From positions 1 through 17,186 of the forward strand of contig CAZCOH010000031.1 of the NCBI GenBank assembly GCA_964500645.1: 17,186 nucleotides of DNA, written 5' to 3'. The notes under the pieces are model-generated. The model was not told where the DNA came from, did no database searches, and saw nothing but the letters and a program-made list of their open reading frames with translations. Within the stretch, counting starts at the first letter, position 1. Every line of letters begins with the position of its first letter. The stretch is from CAYFIW01 sp964500645. Its GTDB lineage: Bacteria; Chloroflexota; Dehalococcoidia; Lucifugimonadales; UBA826. Shown here one piece after another: positions 8,217 through 15,756 of the stretch. The position numbers and the translations under genes were made by a program.

Positions 8217-9050
8217 ATGTTAAACAATAATCTAAGGAGAATTCTCACGCCTTGGATAGAAGAATACATGGGAATCTCTCTCTCAAAATTAAGTGATACC
8301 AAAGTTCCCATTTTCCTTAGCAAGAGACAAATAGGAAGCGGTGATGGTGAGCAAAAAGACTTGATTGCCATCGAAATAGAAGGGAAACGAGGGTTGGTGG
8401 TAAGCAATGAATCCTTATTATCAGGATTGGAAGATCTAATTGACAGATTAGATCCAACGACAGTTTATTCATCTTATGGCTTCTTCGAAATGTCTAGAAT
8501 AACCTTAGAATATGGAATTTCCGTATGGGGCCCCGACTGGTTTTTATTCTGTGACAATGAAACAGTTAATACCGAAACAGACCCACGAGTCGAGCAAGTC
8601 GATAACATAGATCTTTCAACAGTCGACTATGACGAATTCTGGCATTGTGATCCTCAAGCAATAACCGGTTTTGCGATTAGACAAGGAGAGAATATCGCTG
8701 CCTTAGCAACTATTTCAAAAAGAAATGAACCCGTGTGCGAGATCGGAATGGATGTATCCAAAAATCAGCAGGGAACAGGATTGGGAAGAGCCGTAGTCTC
8801 GTCAGCGGCACGCTGGGTTTTAAAGACTGGCGACATACCCATGGCAGTTCTGAGCCCGTTCAATATTCCATCCATGAGAACTTTAACTTCATCTGGCCTA
8901 AGATACTTATTTCAAAGCATGAGCGGAGACACTAAAGAATTTAAAATACCTCCACAACCATTGGGCACGCCTCGGCCAAAGACTAAAATGTACAACCTCT
9001 ACCCCGACTGGGCAATAAACCATCAAATATTGCCCAAAAAGAAGGATTAA
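8217..9050 (+). CDS. GNAT-family N-acetyltransferase
   Basis: The 277-residue protein has a C-terminal GNAT domain. Residues 173-230 run from a beta strand (CEIGMDV) through the acetyl-CoA pyrophosphate loop QQGTGLG (184-190) and its helix to the NIPSMRTLTSSGLRY segment, matching motifs A and B of the FR47-like branch. The first 140 residues are less conserved and may form a second, degenerate acyltransferase lobe. Such enzymes transfer an acetyl group from acetyl-CoA to an amine; the substrate is unknown. I chose ATG 8217 because GAGG sits six bases upstream; an in-frame ATG at 8169 lacks a ribosome binding site. It is convergent with the second LLM gene, 25 bases between stops. Confidence 0.8.
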   Translation: MLNNNLRRILTPWIEEYMGISLSKLSDTKVPIFLSKRQIGSGDGEQKDLIAIEIEGKRGLVVSNESLLSGLEDLIDRLDPTTVYSSYGFFEMSRITLEYGISVWGPDWFLFCDNETVNTETDPRVEQVDNIDLSTVDYDEFWHCDPQAITGFAIRQGENIAALATISKRNEPVCEIGMDVSKNQQGTGLGRAVVSSAARWVLKTGDIPMAVLSPFNIPSMRTLTSSGLRYLFQSMSGDTKEFKIPPQPLGTPRPKTKMYNLYPDWAINHQILPKKKD

Positions 9051-9075
9051 AGCCCGAGTCTACCCAAAGATTAAT

Positions 9076-10020
9076 TTATTGGAATGCAGCCACTACCTGG
9101 TCATCCAAACGCTCTAAGACTTCACGATCGCTGGGCCTTGGAGAAAACATTATCTCCGATACTCCCGCTTCAATAAATTCTCCTACCCTGTCCACAATGT
9201 ACTCTGCAGAACCAGCAACAGTACCAGGGCCTACCTGTTCTATAAATTTATCTACCTCGGCCTGATCATTAGATAACTTTGTAGGCATGGAAATTGTGTA
9301 ACTTATTTCTGAGGGATCACGACCCCATTCTTCACAATGCCTATTAATTATGTCTACTTTCCTCTTATACAATTCTATAGACATACCACCATATTGCCTT
9401 GAATCCTCTCTGCCAACTGCGAAACCATCCAGATTCCACACATCCCCATATCTTGCAAGAGTCCTCAGAGTCCTTCGTTCTCCCATACCACCAACCATAA
9501 TCGGAATGTGAGGCTCTTGTACACACCCTGGAGACAAAGGTGCCTGATCCAACTTATAGAATTTTCCGTCGAAGTCCACCGGTTCATTAGAGGTGAACAA
9601 TGCTCTTATAAGAGCACAGGCCTCTTCAAATCTATCTTGACGTTCTTTCATAGACGGATACTCCCATCCATAAGCCTCGTGTTCACGCTGAAACCAGGCT
9701 GCTCCAACACTAAGAGTAAATCTACCCTGCGATACTTGATCTATGGTGGTCGCCATTTTCGCTACTAATGCAGGATTTCTATATGTATTTCCAGAAACCA
9801 TATGCCCTAATCTAATCTTACTTGTCATACCAGCAGCGGCAGCCATCAAGGTCCAGGCCTCAAACATCGGCTGATCCTCTGCCCCCTTCCAAGCTGCAGG
9901 TGGTATGAAGTGATCTGGGCACCAAACGCTGTTCCAGCGGCCGGCATCCATAGAAATTATTGAATCTCTGATATCTTCCCAAGGAGAAGAATAACTGGAA
10001 ATAGATACTCCGAATTTCAT
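9076..10020 (-). CDS. LLM-class F420-dependent oxidoreductase (TIGR03560-like)
   Basis: The 314-residue product is a second luciferase-like TIM-barrel oxidoreductase, of a different subfamily from the one at 2632. It opens MKFGVSISSY and carries WCPDHF near residue 34, LGHMVSGNTYRNPAL near residue 72, and the QGRFTLSVGAAWFQREHEAYG signature near residues 96-116. The order resembles the Rv1855c-like F420 group. It probably acts in the cytoplasm with reduced F420 or a flavin; the substrate is unknown. The ATG at 10020 has AAGGA with good spacing. A 27-base dyad (10075-10101) lies in its upstream region. It is downstream of the SulP gene on the same strand but separated by 139 bases, so it probably has its own promoter. 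Confidence 0.87.
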   Translation of the reverse strand: MKFGVSISSYSSPWEDIRDSIISMDAGRWNSVWCPDHFIPPAAWKGAEDQPMFEAWTLMAAAAGMTSKIRLGHMVSGNTYRNPALVAKMATTIDQVSQGRFTLSVGAAWFQREHEAYGWEYPSMKERQDRFEEACALIRALFTSNEPVDFDGKFYKLDQAPLSPGCVQEPHIPIMVGGMGERRTLRTLARYGDVWNLDGFAVGREDSRQYGGMSIELYKRKVDIINRHCEEWGRDPSEISYTISMPTKLSNDQAEVDKFIEQVGPGTVAGSAEYIVDRVGEFIEAGVSEIMFSPRPSDREVLERLDDQVVAAFQ

Positions 10021-10074
10021 ATTAGATTCCTTGAAATTTATTGTTTTCGGTAAAGCCACCACAGTGTACATCAA

Positions 10075-10101
10075 AAATTCACAAATCTTATTTGTGAATT
10101 T
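10075..10101. promoter_or_regulatory. 27-base dyad upstream of the LLM gene (operator or SulP terminator)
   Basis: AAATTCACAAA (10075-10085) and TTTGTGAATTT (10091-10101) are perfect inverted copies around a 5-base loop. Read on the minus strand, the stem follows the SulP gene by about 59 bases and runs into TTTTTG, so it may act as a weak intrinsic terminator. It also sits 55-81 bases before the LLM start, where a repressor operator would be expected. The two roles are not exclusive. Confidence 0.55.
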
Positions 10102-10159
10102 GATTAAAACAACCTAAAAACCGGGACGAATCAAAGGGAATACAAGCCACTTTTAATCG

Positions 10160-11749
10160 TCATTCAACGACATTTATATCGTATATTTTCCTGGACTTCT
10201 CAATGAGTTTCATAGAATCTGGTTGAACATTTTTAAGATCCAATGTTTTTCCCATTTCTTTAAATTTTATTGTTTGAGAATCAATCGCCTCTAGTGCCGA
10301 GTGATCCAGCAAATTCGCCTTACTTACATCAAGCAACACATGATCTGAAGTATAACGACTAGGATTCAAAATCTCCTTGAACTTGGAGGTGGATCCAAAA
10401 AACAAATTACCCTGTAATTCATAGGTTTCTGCCTTTGAATCCTCTGATTTTAAGCCATTCAATTCAATGTGGCGCGAAGATTTCCAGGCGTAAACCAGAG
10501 CGGCAAACAACACACCCACCAAAACAGCTATTGCGAGATCCTGAACAACTGTCACCCCAGTGACCAGAATAATGATAAAAGCGTCTTCCCTTGGGACCCT
10601 TAAAAGTAGCTTTAAGGAAGGCCAGGCAAAAGTTCCAATAACGACCATCATCATTATCCCAGTTAAAGCCGCCAGAGGGATCATTTCAATTAAACCTGAC
10701 AGGAAAAGAATGAATGCCAGCAAGGCAACTGATGCTGTCAAACCAGATAATCTTCCTCTCCCACCCGACTCCATATTTATCATCGATTGCCCGATCATTG
10801 CACATCCACCCATCGCCTTGAAAAATCCACATACTAAATTAGCCAATCCCTGGCCAAGGCATTCCACATTTGGGTTTCCCTTCGTGTCAGTAATTTCGTC
10901 TATTAGCGTTAAAGTGAGTAAGCTCTCAACTAGTCCTATCCCAGCAAGCGTAAATGCGAAAGGTATAATTATGATCAAAGTTTCCCAGGTCAGGGCAACA
11001 TCTGGTATGTGGAATACTGGTAATCCGCCTGACACGCTAGCAAGGTCACCAACTGACTTCGTATCAAGACTCAGACCAATTGCCAAAAGGGATACTATTA
11101 TTATCGAGGCGAGCGGTGCAGGGATTAATTTACCAACACTAGGTAATTTGGGAAGAACAACTATCAAAGCCATGGTCAATAATGTAAGACCGAGCATTAT
11201 AATCATCTCAGTACCCTGCAGCCATCCTCCAGAAAAGACTACATCCAGCGCACTGTGCCCACCAGTCTCCTTGGATGGCACACCCTCTGAATCCAGATTA
11301 TTTATACCTTTAAATTGGCCCAATTGAGCAAGAAAAATAACTATAGCTAACCCATTCACAAACCCCAACATAACAGGATAAGGAACCAACCTGATGAATT
11401 TTCCCAATTTCAATGACCCAGCCGCGATTTGGATTAAACCGGTGAGAACTATAGTTGCGAAGAGATATTCAACACCATGCATAACAACAAGACCAACCAT
11501 GACAACTGCCATAGCCCCTGTCGCCCCAGATATCATGCCGCTACGGCCACCGAAAATCGATGTTATGAATCCCACAAAGAATGCAGCATATAAACCGACA
11601 AGCGGTTCCACATGAGCTACAAAAGCGAACGCTATGGCCTCGGGTACAAGAGCTAAAGCTACAGTAAGGCCTGAGAGAATATCGTTTCTCTTATTCCCTG
11701 CGAAATGATATTCACTTGTGATGGATAGAAGTTTAGATTGAATCAACAA
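10160..11749 (-). CDS. SulP-family anion transporter with STAS domain
   Basis: The 529-residue protein has the SulP permease core: the N-terminal SGLTVALALVPEAIAFAFVA helix, then GGRSGMISGATGAMAV, FVNGLAIVIFLAQLGQ, and the conserved segment GGCAMIGQSMINMESGGRGR. A cytoplasmic STAS domain fills roughly the last 110 residues, with the DVSKANLLDHSALEAI strand-loop typical of anti-sigma-antagonist folds. SulP proteins move sulfate, bicarbonate or other anions across the inner membrane, often with Na+ or H+; the anion here is not predictable. The start is TTG at 11749; the ATG just upstream (11758) is followed at once by a stop, and no ribosome binding site is visible, so the start is tentative. 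A TATAAT-like element lies shortly upstream. Confidence 0.9.
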   Translation of the reverse strand: MLIQSKLLSITSEYHFAGNKRNDILSGLTVALALVPEAIAFAFVAHVEPLVGLYAAFFVGFITSIFGGRSGMISGATGAMAVVMVGLVVMHGVEYLFATIVLTGLIQIAAGSLKLGKFIRLVPYPVMLGFVNGLAIVIFLAQLGQFKGINNLDSEGVPSKETGGHSALDVVFSGGWLQGTEMIIMLGLTLLTMALIVVLPKLPSVGKLIPAPLASIIIVSLLAIGLSLDTKSVGDLASVSGGLPVFHIPDVALTWETLIIIIPFAFTLAGIGLVESLLTLTLIDEITDTKGNPNVECLGQGLANLVCGFFKAMGGCAMIGQSMINMESGGRGRLSGLTASVALLAFILFLSGLIEMIPLAALTGIMMMVVIGTFAWPSLKLLLRVPREDAFIIILVTGVTVVQDLAIAVLVGVLFAALVYAWKSSRHIELNGLKSEDSKAETYELQGNLFFGSTSKFKEILNPSRYTSDHVLLDVSKANLLDHSALEAIDSQTIKFKEMGKTLDLKNVQPDSMKLIEKSRKIYDINVVE

Positions 11750-11801
11750 AAATTACATGAACTTATAAAGATTATAGGTAAATTCTATAATATAACTTCT
11801 A

Positions 11802-11841
11802 AATTACCAATATTAATTTCATGAAATTAATATTGGTAATT
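11802..11841. repeat. 40-bp perfect palindrome
   Basis: Bases 11802-11821 and 11822-11841 are exact reverse complements with no spacer; each arm contains ATTACCAATATTAATTTCA. It lies 53 bases before the SulP start and 72 bases after the decarboxylase-like stop. It is AT-rich and not followed by a T-run on either strand, so a regulator-binding site, cruciform or mobile palindromic unit fits better than a terminator. Confidence 0.8.
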
Positions 11842-11883
11842 GCAATACTGATTATTACATAACCCGCAACTTGGGTTTTTCAA

Positions 11884-11900
11884 ACACAGATTAGCCGTGT
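11884..11900 (-). terminator. Weak hairpin after the decarboxylase-like gene
   Basis: On the minus strand ACACGG pairs with CTGTGT around a 5-base loop (one G-T wobble), starting 13 bases after the stop codon and followed only by TTTG. A second small stem, AACCC/GGGTT, lies at 11861-11877. Together they could end the transcript, but the missing U-run makes this weak. Confidence 0.28.
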
Positions 11901-11912
11901 AACTGTCTAACC

Positions 11913-12848
11913 CTAGGAATAGTCTAATGTGTATTCCGGAAAAAGACTTTCCGGAGTAATTTCATCAGGGATGATTTCTTGATCCACAGTGAAATCTATG
12001 AACTTAGCGATTCCATTTTTATCCTTATGAAATTCATAAGGTAAAGGATTAGCTTCTACGATTTCCTTCATTTCAAGTATGTGCTTTTCTTCCTCTGAAA
12101 AAAATGTTTTGGAATCCATTTCTTTAAAATGTTCGTCTCTTGCGGCTTTAAATATCCCATGCAATTCTTGTGCTATCCAAGGGTGATCTTCCAGAATTTG
12201 GTCCTTAACCACCAAAAGATGACTTATAGGATAAATCCCTGTCTCTCGATACCATTCTTTATCCAAACTTTTGGGATTTTCGAAAAGAGGAACCACATCC
12301 GGCGAATTAATTGGGCCAGCACCAATTAAGGCATCAACTTCTCCACACAGCAACATCTCCTCCAAATCATTTTTTTCTGATGAAATTACATTGCTAGGCG
12401 CTTTGTATTCTTGCACATGCTCATCACCTGATAAAACCCAAGTAACTTCATCTAAGTTAAGACCATATCGTGTTTTAAGTAGAGCTTTAGTCCAAACCCC
12501 AGGTGTTAACGTGTAGCTTCTCATACCGACTCTTTTACCTGCCAGATCAGTAGGCTGCTCTATCTTTGCTCTTTTATGACAGACGATTTGACCATGATAA
12601 AAACTACGTGTGATAAATACCGGTATAGCTGTAAATTTCTTGCCGTAATATTTTGAACATATGTAGGTGGATAGCGCCATTTCTGCAACGTCAAATTCCA
12701 AACCCCGCACCATCCTCCTAAAAACCATGGGTATTGGGGATATATCTATATGGTCAATTTCAAATTTGGGAGAAGAAATTGATTTATTAATAAGAGACCT
12801 TGTATATCCGTAGGAACCTATAGCTGTAGTTATTTTTTCTTTTAACAT
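11913..12848 (-). CDS. 4,5-dihydroxyphthalate decarboxylase-like protein (periplasmic-binding-protein fold)
   Basis: The 311-residue protein resembles the Pht5-type 4,5-dihydroxyphthalate decarboxylase group, which uses the fold of NMT1/THI5-like solute-binding proteins but is cytoplasmic. Supporting segments are SYGYTRSLINKS, FRRMVRGLEFDVAEMALSTY, FITRSFYH, DLAGKRVGM and TPGVWTKALL followed by a YGLNLDEVTWV turn, in the family order. There is no signal peptide, which argues against a transporter binding protein. The reaction in the family is loss of CO2 from an aromatic dicarboxylate, but many members are uncharacterised, so the substrate is open. I prefer the ATG at 12848, which has GGGA upstream, over the one six bases earlier. 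It is divergent from the HpaI-like aldolase and shares its promoter region. Confidence 0.75.
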   Translation of the reverse strand: MLKEKITTAIGSYGYTRSLINKSISSPKFEIDHIDISPIPMVFRRMVRGLEFDVAEMALSTYICSKYYGKKFTAIPVFITRSFYHGQIVCHKRAKIEQPTDLAGKRVGMRSYTLTPGVWTKALLKTRYGLNLDEVTWVLSGDEHVQEYKAPSNVISSEKNDLEEMLLCGEVDALIGAGPINSPDVVPLFENPKSLDKEWYRETGIYPISHLLVVKDQILEDHPWIAQELHGIFKAARDEHFKEMDSKTFFSEEEKHILEMKEIVEANPLPYEFHKDKNGIAKFIDFTVDQEIIPDEITPESLFPEYTLDYS

Positions 12849-12859
12849 GTTCATCCCAT

Positions 12860-12877
12860 AACTAAACGATAACTAAA
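12860..12877. promoter_or_regulatory. Left operator-like element: paired AACTAAA sites
   Basis: Two AACTAAA copies (12860-12866, 12871-12877) are spaced 11 bases, one helical turn. The 18-base block is an imperfect inverted copy (16 of 18) of 12968-12985. It sits between the putative start of transcription and the start codon of the decarboxylase-like gene. Confidence 0.6.
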
Positions 12878-12895
12878 ATTTTGGTAGACTGAGAG

Positions 12896-12923
12896 TTAAT
12901 ATAACATCACCTTCTCACATCAA
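12896..12923 (-). promoter_or_regulatory. Candidate promoter for the decarboxylase-like gene
   Basis: On the minus strand TTGATG (12923-12918) and TATTAA (12901-12896) are spaced by 16 bases. Transcription would begin near 12889, just before the AACTAAA pair. Confidence 0.4.
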
Positions 12924-12967
12924 CCTTGTCAACAGAAAACCATCACCACTTTTTAAAGTAACCCTGA

Positions 12968-12985
12968 TTTAGTGATAGTTTAGTT
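12968..12985. promoter_or_regulatory. Right operator-like element: paired TTTAGT sites
   Basis: TTTAGTG (12968-12974) and TTTAGTT (12979-12985) are 11 bases apart and mirror the left element across the divergent promoter region. A weak promoter (TTGTCA at 12926-12931 with an AT-rich -10 near 12950) would place this pair just after the start of the aldolase transcript. Confidence 0.6.
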
Positions 12986-13041
12986 GGAAAGACCCTAAAA
13001 TTAAGAAAGGTCATCATATGCAACGTAAAGGAGATTCGAAT

Positions 13042-13935
13042 ATGAAACGAATTAATAAATGCATCGAACTATTAGAACAAGACCAGGTAATCTTTGCGTT
13101 GACCGCCCCCGAATTAACATATGACTGCGGTTTAGAGATGTCCCAGACATGGGCAGATCTTATTCAATACGATTTTGAACATCATCCCTTCGACACAAGC
13201 GGCCTTTCGCAGTTCATGAAAGGACTGAAAGATGGAGGGCCTACACCAAGTGGTCATACGACTCCCGCTGTTATAACTACAGTTCCCTCAAATTGCATGA
13301 CAGTTGATGAGGTCAAATACAACGCATGGCAATTTAGACACGTTCTGTCAACCGGTATACATGGAATACTACACACTCACGCAAGACAGGCAGATGCCGT
13401 AGCAACTTTTGTAGCTGCATCTCGTTACGTATTTCAAACTATTGGTCGAGATAAGGGACTTCCAGAGGGCCTGAGAGGAGGTGGAGGGCAAAAATACCCT
13501 GCAGATATCTGGGGGGTAGACCCTGTTGAATATATGAACATCGCAGATCCCTGGCCACTAAACCCCAAAGGGGAAATTATGCTTGGGCTCAAAATAGAAG
13601 ATAAATACTGTCTACCTGATGCCGATAACATAGCTGCCGTGCCTGGATTATCTTTTTATGAATGGGGGCCCGGCGATATGGGAATGTCTCATGGAGACCC
13701 AGATTTTCATGACCCACCTTACAACGATGAAATGAACCGTGCCAAAGAGATTGTGAAAGCAGCCGGTGATAAATCTGGTTTGACATTTCTAAGCAGTTGG
13801 AACGACGCCTCAATGACAGAACAAGAAAAGGCGAAACATCTAATTAACGAAGAAAATGCGCGAATACTTCATGTATCAGATTCTGAAATAGCCCACCAAA
13901 TCAGAAAAGAAATGGGCAGAACGATGCCATGGTGA
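13042..13935 (+). CDS. HpcH/HpaI aldolase-family protein, atypical active site
   Basis: The 297-residue protein belongs to the HpcH/HpaI aldolase/citrate lyase family (metal-dependent TIM barrel). Asp44, Glu46 and His47 (YDFEHHPFD) match the Asp42-x-Glu-His45 motif of E. coli HpaI; Glu186 (LKIED) and Asp212 (GPGDMGMS) match the metal ligands Glu149 and Asp175. By my alignment the substrate/catalytic Arg70 of HpaI falls at Thr79 and Asp84 at Ser103, so the reaction may differ from pyruvate aldol cleavage. The chain is about 30 residues longer than usual. ATG 13042 has AAAGGAG eight bases upstream; an earlier ATG (13018) has a weaker site. The hydrolase gene follows after 44 bases, probably in one operon. 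Confidence 0.82.
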   Translation: MKRINKCIELLEQDQVIFALTAPELTYDCGLEMSQTWADLIQYDFEHHPFDTSGLSQFMKGLKDGGPTPSGHTTPAVITTVPSNCMTVDEVKYNAWQFRHVLSTGIHGILHTHARQADAVATFVAASRYVFQTIGRDKGLPEGLRGGGGQKYPADIWGVDPVEYMNIADPWPLNPKGEIMLGLKIEDKYCLPDADNIAAVPGLSFYEWGPGDMGMSHGDPDFHDPPYNDEMNRAKEIVKAAGDKSGLTFLSSWNDASMTEQEKAKHLINEENARILHVSDSEIAHQIRKEMGRTMPW

Positions 13936-13979
13936 ATCCATGACTGATATAAATTGATAAAAAGAGTAGTCGAGAGTAT

Positions 13980-14867
13980 ATGGATAGATCACCCTCCGAA
14001 CAACAAATAAATATATCCAGTTACCAATGTACCGTTTACGAATGGGAAGGAGCAGAACCAACAATTTTGTTCTGTCATGCAACGGGTTTTCATGCTCGAG
14101 TGTGGGATCAGGTCATACAAAAATTAGAAGGTGTTCATTGCGTATCAGTGGATCTACGAGGTCATGGTAAAAGCACAAAAACCCCACCCCCATACCCGTG
14201 GGATTCTTTTGTTCCCGATATAGAAAAAATTACCGAAACCATAGGTTTGAGTAGAGTTATCGGCGTCGGGCATTCTATGGGAGGTCATGTGATCACAAAA
14301 GTGGCTGCTCGGAACCCGGGCATCTTCAGGGGTCTTGTTTTGTGTGATCCTAGTCTTTTTTCATCCGATAGATATCGTTCGAAGTCAAAATCTGAACGAC
14401 TAGGTAACGGACATCCTGTCGCGAAAAGGCGAAACAATTGGAATTCTCCGGAACAAATGTTAAATCGATTAATAGGTCATCCAAATTTTGGACGTTGGGA
14501 AAAAAGAATCTTAGAAGATTATTGCAATTACGGTCTTGAGCAAACAGAAGACGGTAATTTTTCACTTTCCTGCCCTCCCTTAGTGGAAGCGTCGATGTAC
14601 GGAGCCTATATAGATCCTGTAATCCTCAAAGAAATACGTGAGTACAATCATCCCGTAAGAATCATTCTTGCGAAATCTAGGGAACTCAACCAGTCGTTTA
14701 GTGATTTTGGCCCGTCAGTAAGTCGAGAAGATCTTGAGAATATATTTCCAAATGCAATTTCTAATCGGTACGACGATCTATCTCATTTTTTACCCATGGA
14801 AAACAGTCAACTAGTCGCTGATGAAATCAGGTTGCTGACATGCTTAATAAATACCAAACATCAATAG
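13980..14867 (+). CDS. Alpha/beta-fold hydrolase
   Basis: The 295-residue protein has the alpha/beta-hydrolase core: oxyanion segment HATG (33-36), VDLRGHGKS (57-65), nucleophile Ser99 in GHSMGG (97-102), and the catalytic His269 in LSHFLPMEN near the C-terminus. An insertion of about 70 residues after strand 6 forms a cap. It could be an esterase, lactonase, dienelactone or C-C bond hydrolase; no motif separates these. It is cytoplasmic, with no signal peptide. It lies 44 bases after the HpaI-like gene on the same strand, so a shared pathway is likely. It is convergent with the next gene, six bases between stops. Confidence 0.88.
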   Translation: MDRSPSEQQINISSYQCTVYEWEGAEPTILFCHATGFHARVWDQVIQKLEGVHCVSVDLRGHGKSTKTPPPYPWDSFVPDIEKITETIGLSRVIGVGHSMGGHVITKVAARNPGIFRGLVLCDPSLFSSDRYRSKSKSERLGNGHPVAKRRNNWNSPEQMLNRLIGHPNFGRWEKRILEDYCNYGLEQTEDGNFSLSCPPLVEASMYGAYIDPVILKEIREYNHPVRIILAKSRELNQSFSDFGPSVSREDLENIFPNAISNRYDDLSHFLPMENSQLVADEIRLLTCLINTKHQ

Positions 14868-14873
14868 CTTTAA

Positions 14874-15620
14874 TTATGCTATTAAATTAGATATCTCTTC
14901 TTCTATTTTACCTAGTTCCACGTACTCTTCTCTGGCTAAATGAAAGCAGCGTTTTAAATAAAGGTCTGCGATAGAAGCGGAATTATTCTCTAGACTTCCA
15001 GCCCACTTCAAAAGAGAGTCTATTTGATAAGAAGATGGGAGATAATTTGACAAAGCGTCAATATCTGATTCTGTCTCTTCCACCAGAATAGATTCTCCCG
15101 AGTCAACTGCGTATCGCAACCTGCCTACCAACTTCGTCAATTCTCCAAGCCTATCCGGTTCACTCATAAGTGAATAAACAACGTCGTTAACATGTTCCGT
15201 TTCCGTAAGTTCCTCTTCATCATCGGATATTACAAGCTGAGTCCCATTAACTTTTTCATAACACTCCAGGTATTCTTGCACGATGTCATTTACCTTCATC
15301 ATTGAAGCAGCGACATCTCCTGCATCGCATATACCACCATAAATCAGATCATCTTCTCTTTTCTTTGACACTTCTCTTAATTTATCCAAACTCTCAACCT
15401 GTTCAGGGGACGGTGGAAAAGCAAAGGCCGACATATCTCCAGGGCCTATATCACCAACCTGGTTCATTAAAAAAGGTGGGACATATTTACTCACATCGAC
15501 CGTTACTGGTAGAAGTACAATATAACTAGCATAGTATGTTTGATGCACGGAATCGTCAAAATACACTAGAGCATGCCCTCTTGGGCTGGATGCATCACCA
15601 TATGCAAATTCAAGTGCCAT
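14874..15620 (-). CDS. Hypothetical acidic protein, unknown function
   Basis: I do not recognise this 248-residue protein. The first 55 residues (MALEFAYGD, then GHALVYFDD, YYASYIVLLPVTVDVSKYVPPFL) look like a small beta-rich domain. The remainder is mostly helical, very acidic (a DDEEELTETEH stretch near residue 135) and leucine-rich, with no membrane segment or signal peptide. The clean reading frame, an ATG with GGTGAG upstream and codon use like its neighbours support a real gene. It is divergent from pyrD with 136 bases between starts and convergent with the alpha/beta hydrolase. Confidence 0.62.
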   Translation of the reverse strand: MALEFAYGDASSPRGHALVYFDDSVHQTYYASYIVLLPVTVDVSKYVPPFLMNQVGDIGPGDMSAFAFPPSPEQVESLDKLREVSKKREDDLIYGGICDAGDVAASMMKVNDIVQEYLECYEKVNGTQLVISDDEEELTETEHVNDVVYSLMSEPDRLGELTKLVGRLRYAVDSGESILVEETESDIDALSNYLPSSYQIDSLLKWAGSLENNSASIADLYLKRCFHLAREEYVELGKIEEEISNLIA

Positions 15621-15756
15621 AACTTACTCACCGTCAAGGATAAATATTTACCATTAATAACGTAGAGTATAAGTTACAAATGAGTTTAAATGTCGTTTTC
15701 AAAGGCGTTTCATGGAAAGTCCTTTAAATTGTCGCTCTACCAAAACAGGAAGATAA

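Noticed and set aside
10560..11327. Long plus-strand open frame (255 codons) inside the SulP gene
   Set aside because: It is antisense to a well-supported SulP reading frame, has no ribosome site and no recognisable motif; it is a shadow frame.
11861..11880. AACCC/GGGTT hairpin followed by five Ts on the plus strand
   Set aside because: No plus-strand gene ends upstream, and the stem is only five base pairs; not called as a terminator on its own.
11913..14867. A phthalate degradation operon
   Set aside because: Only a decarboxylase-like homologue is present; dioxygenase and dehydrogenase genes of that pathway are absent, so the substrate is not assigned.
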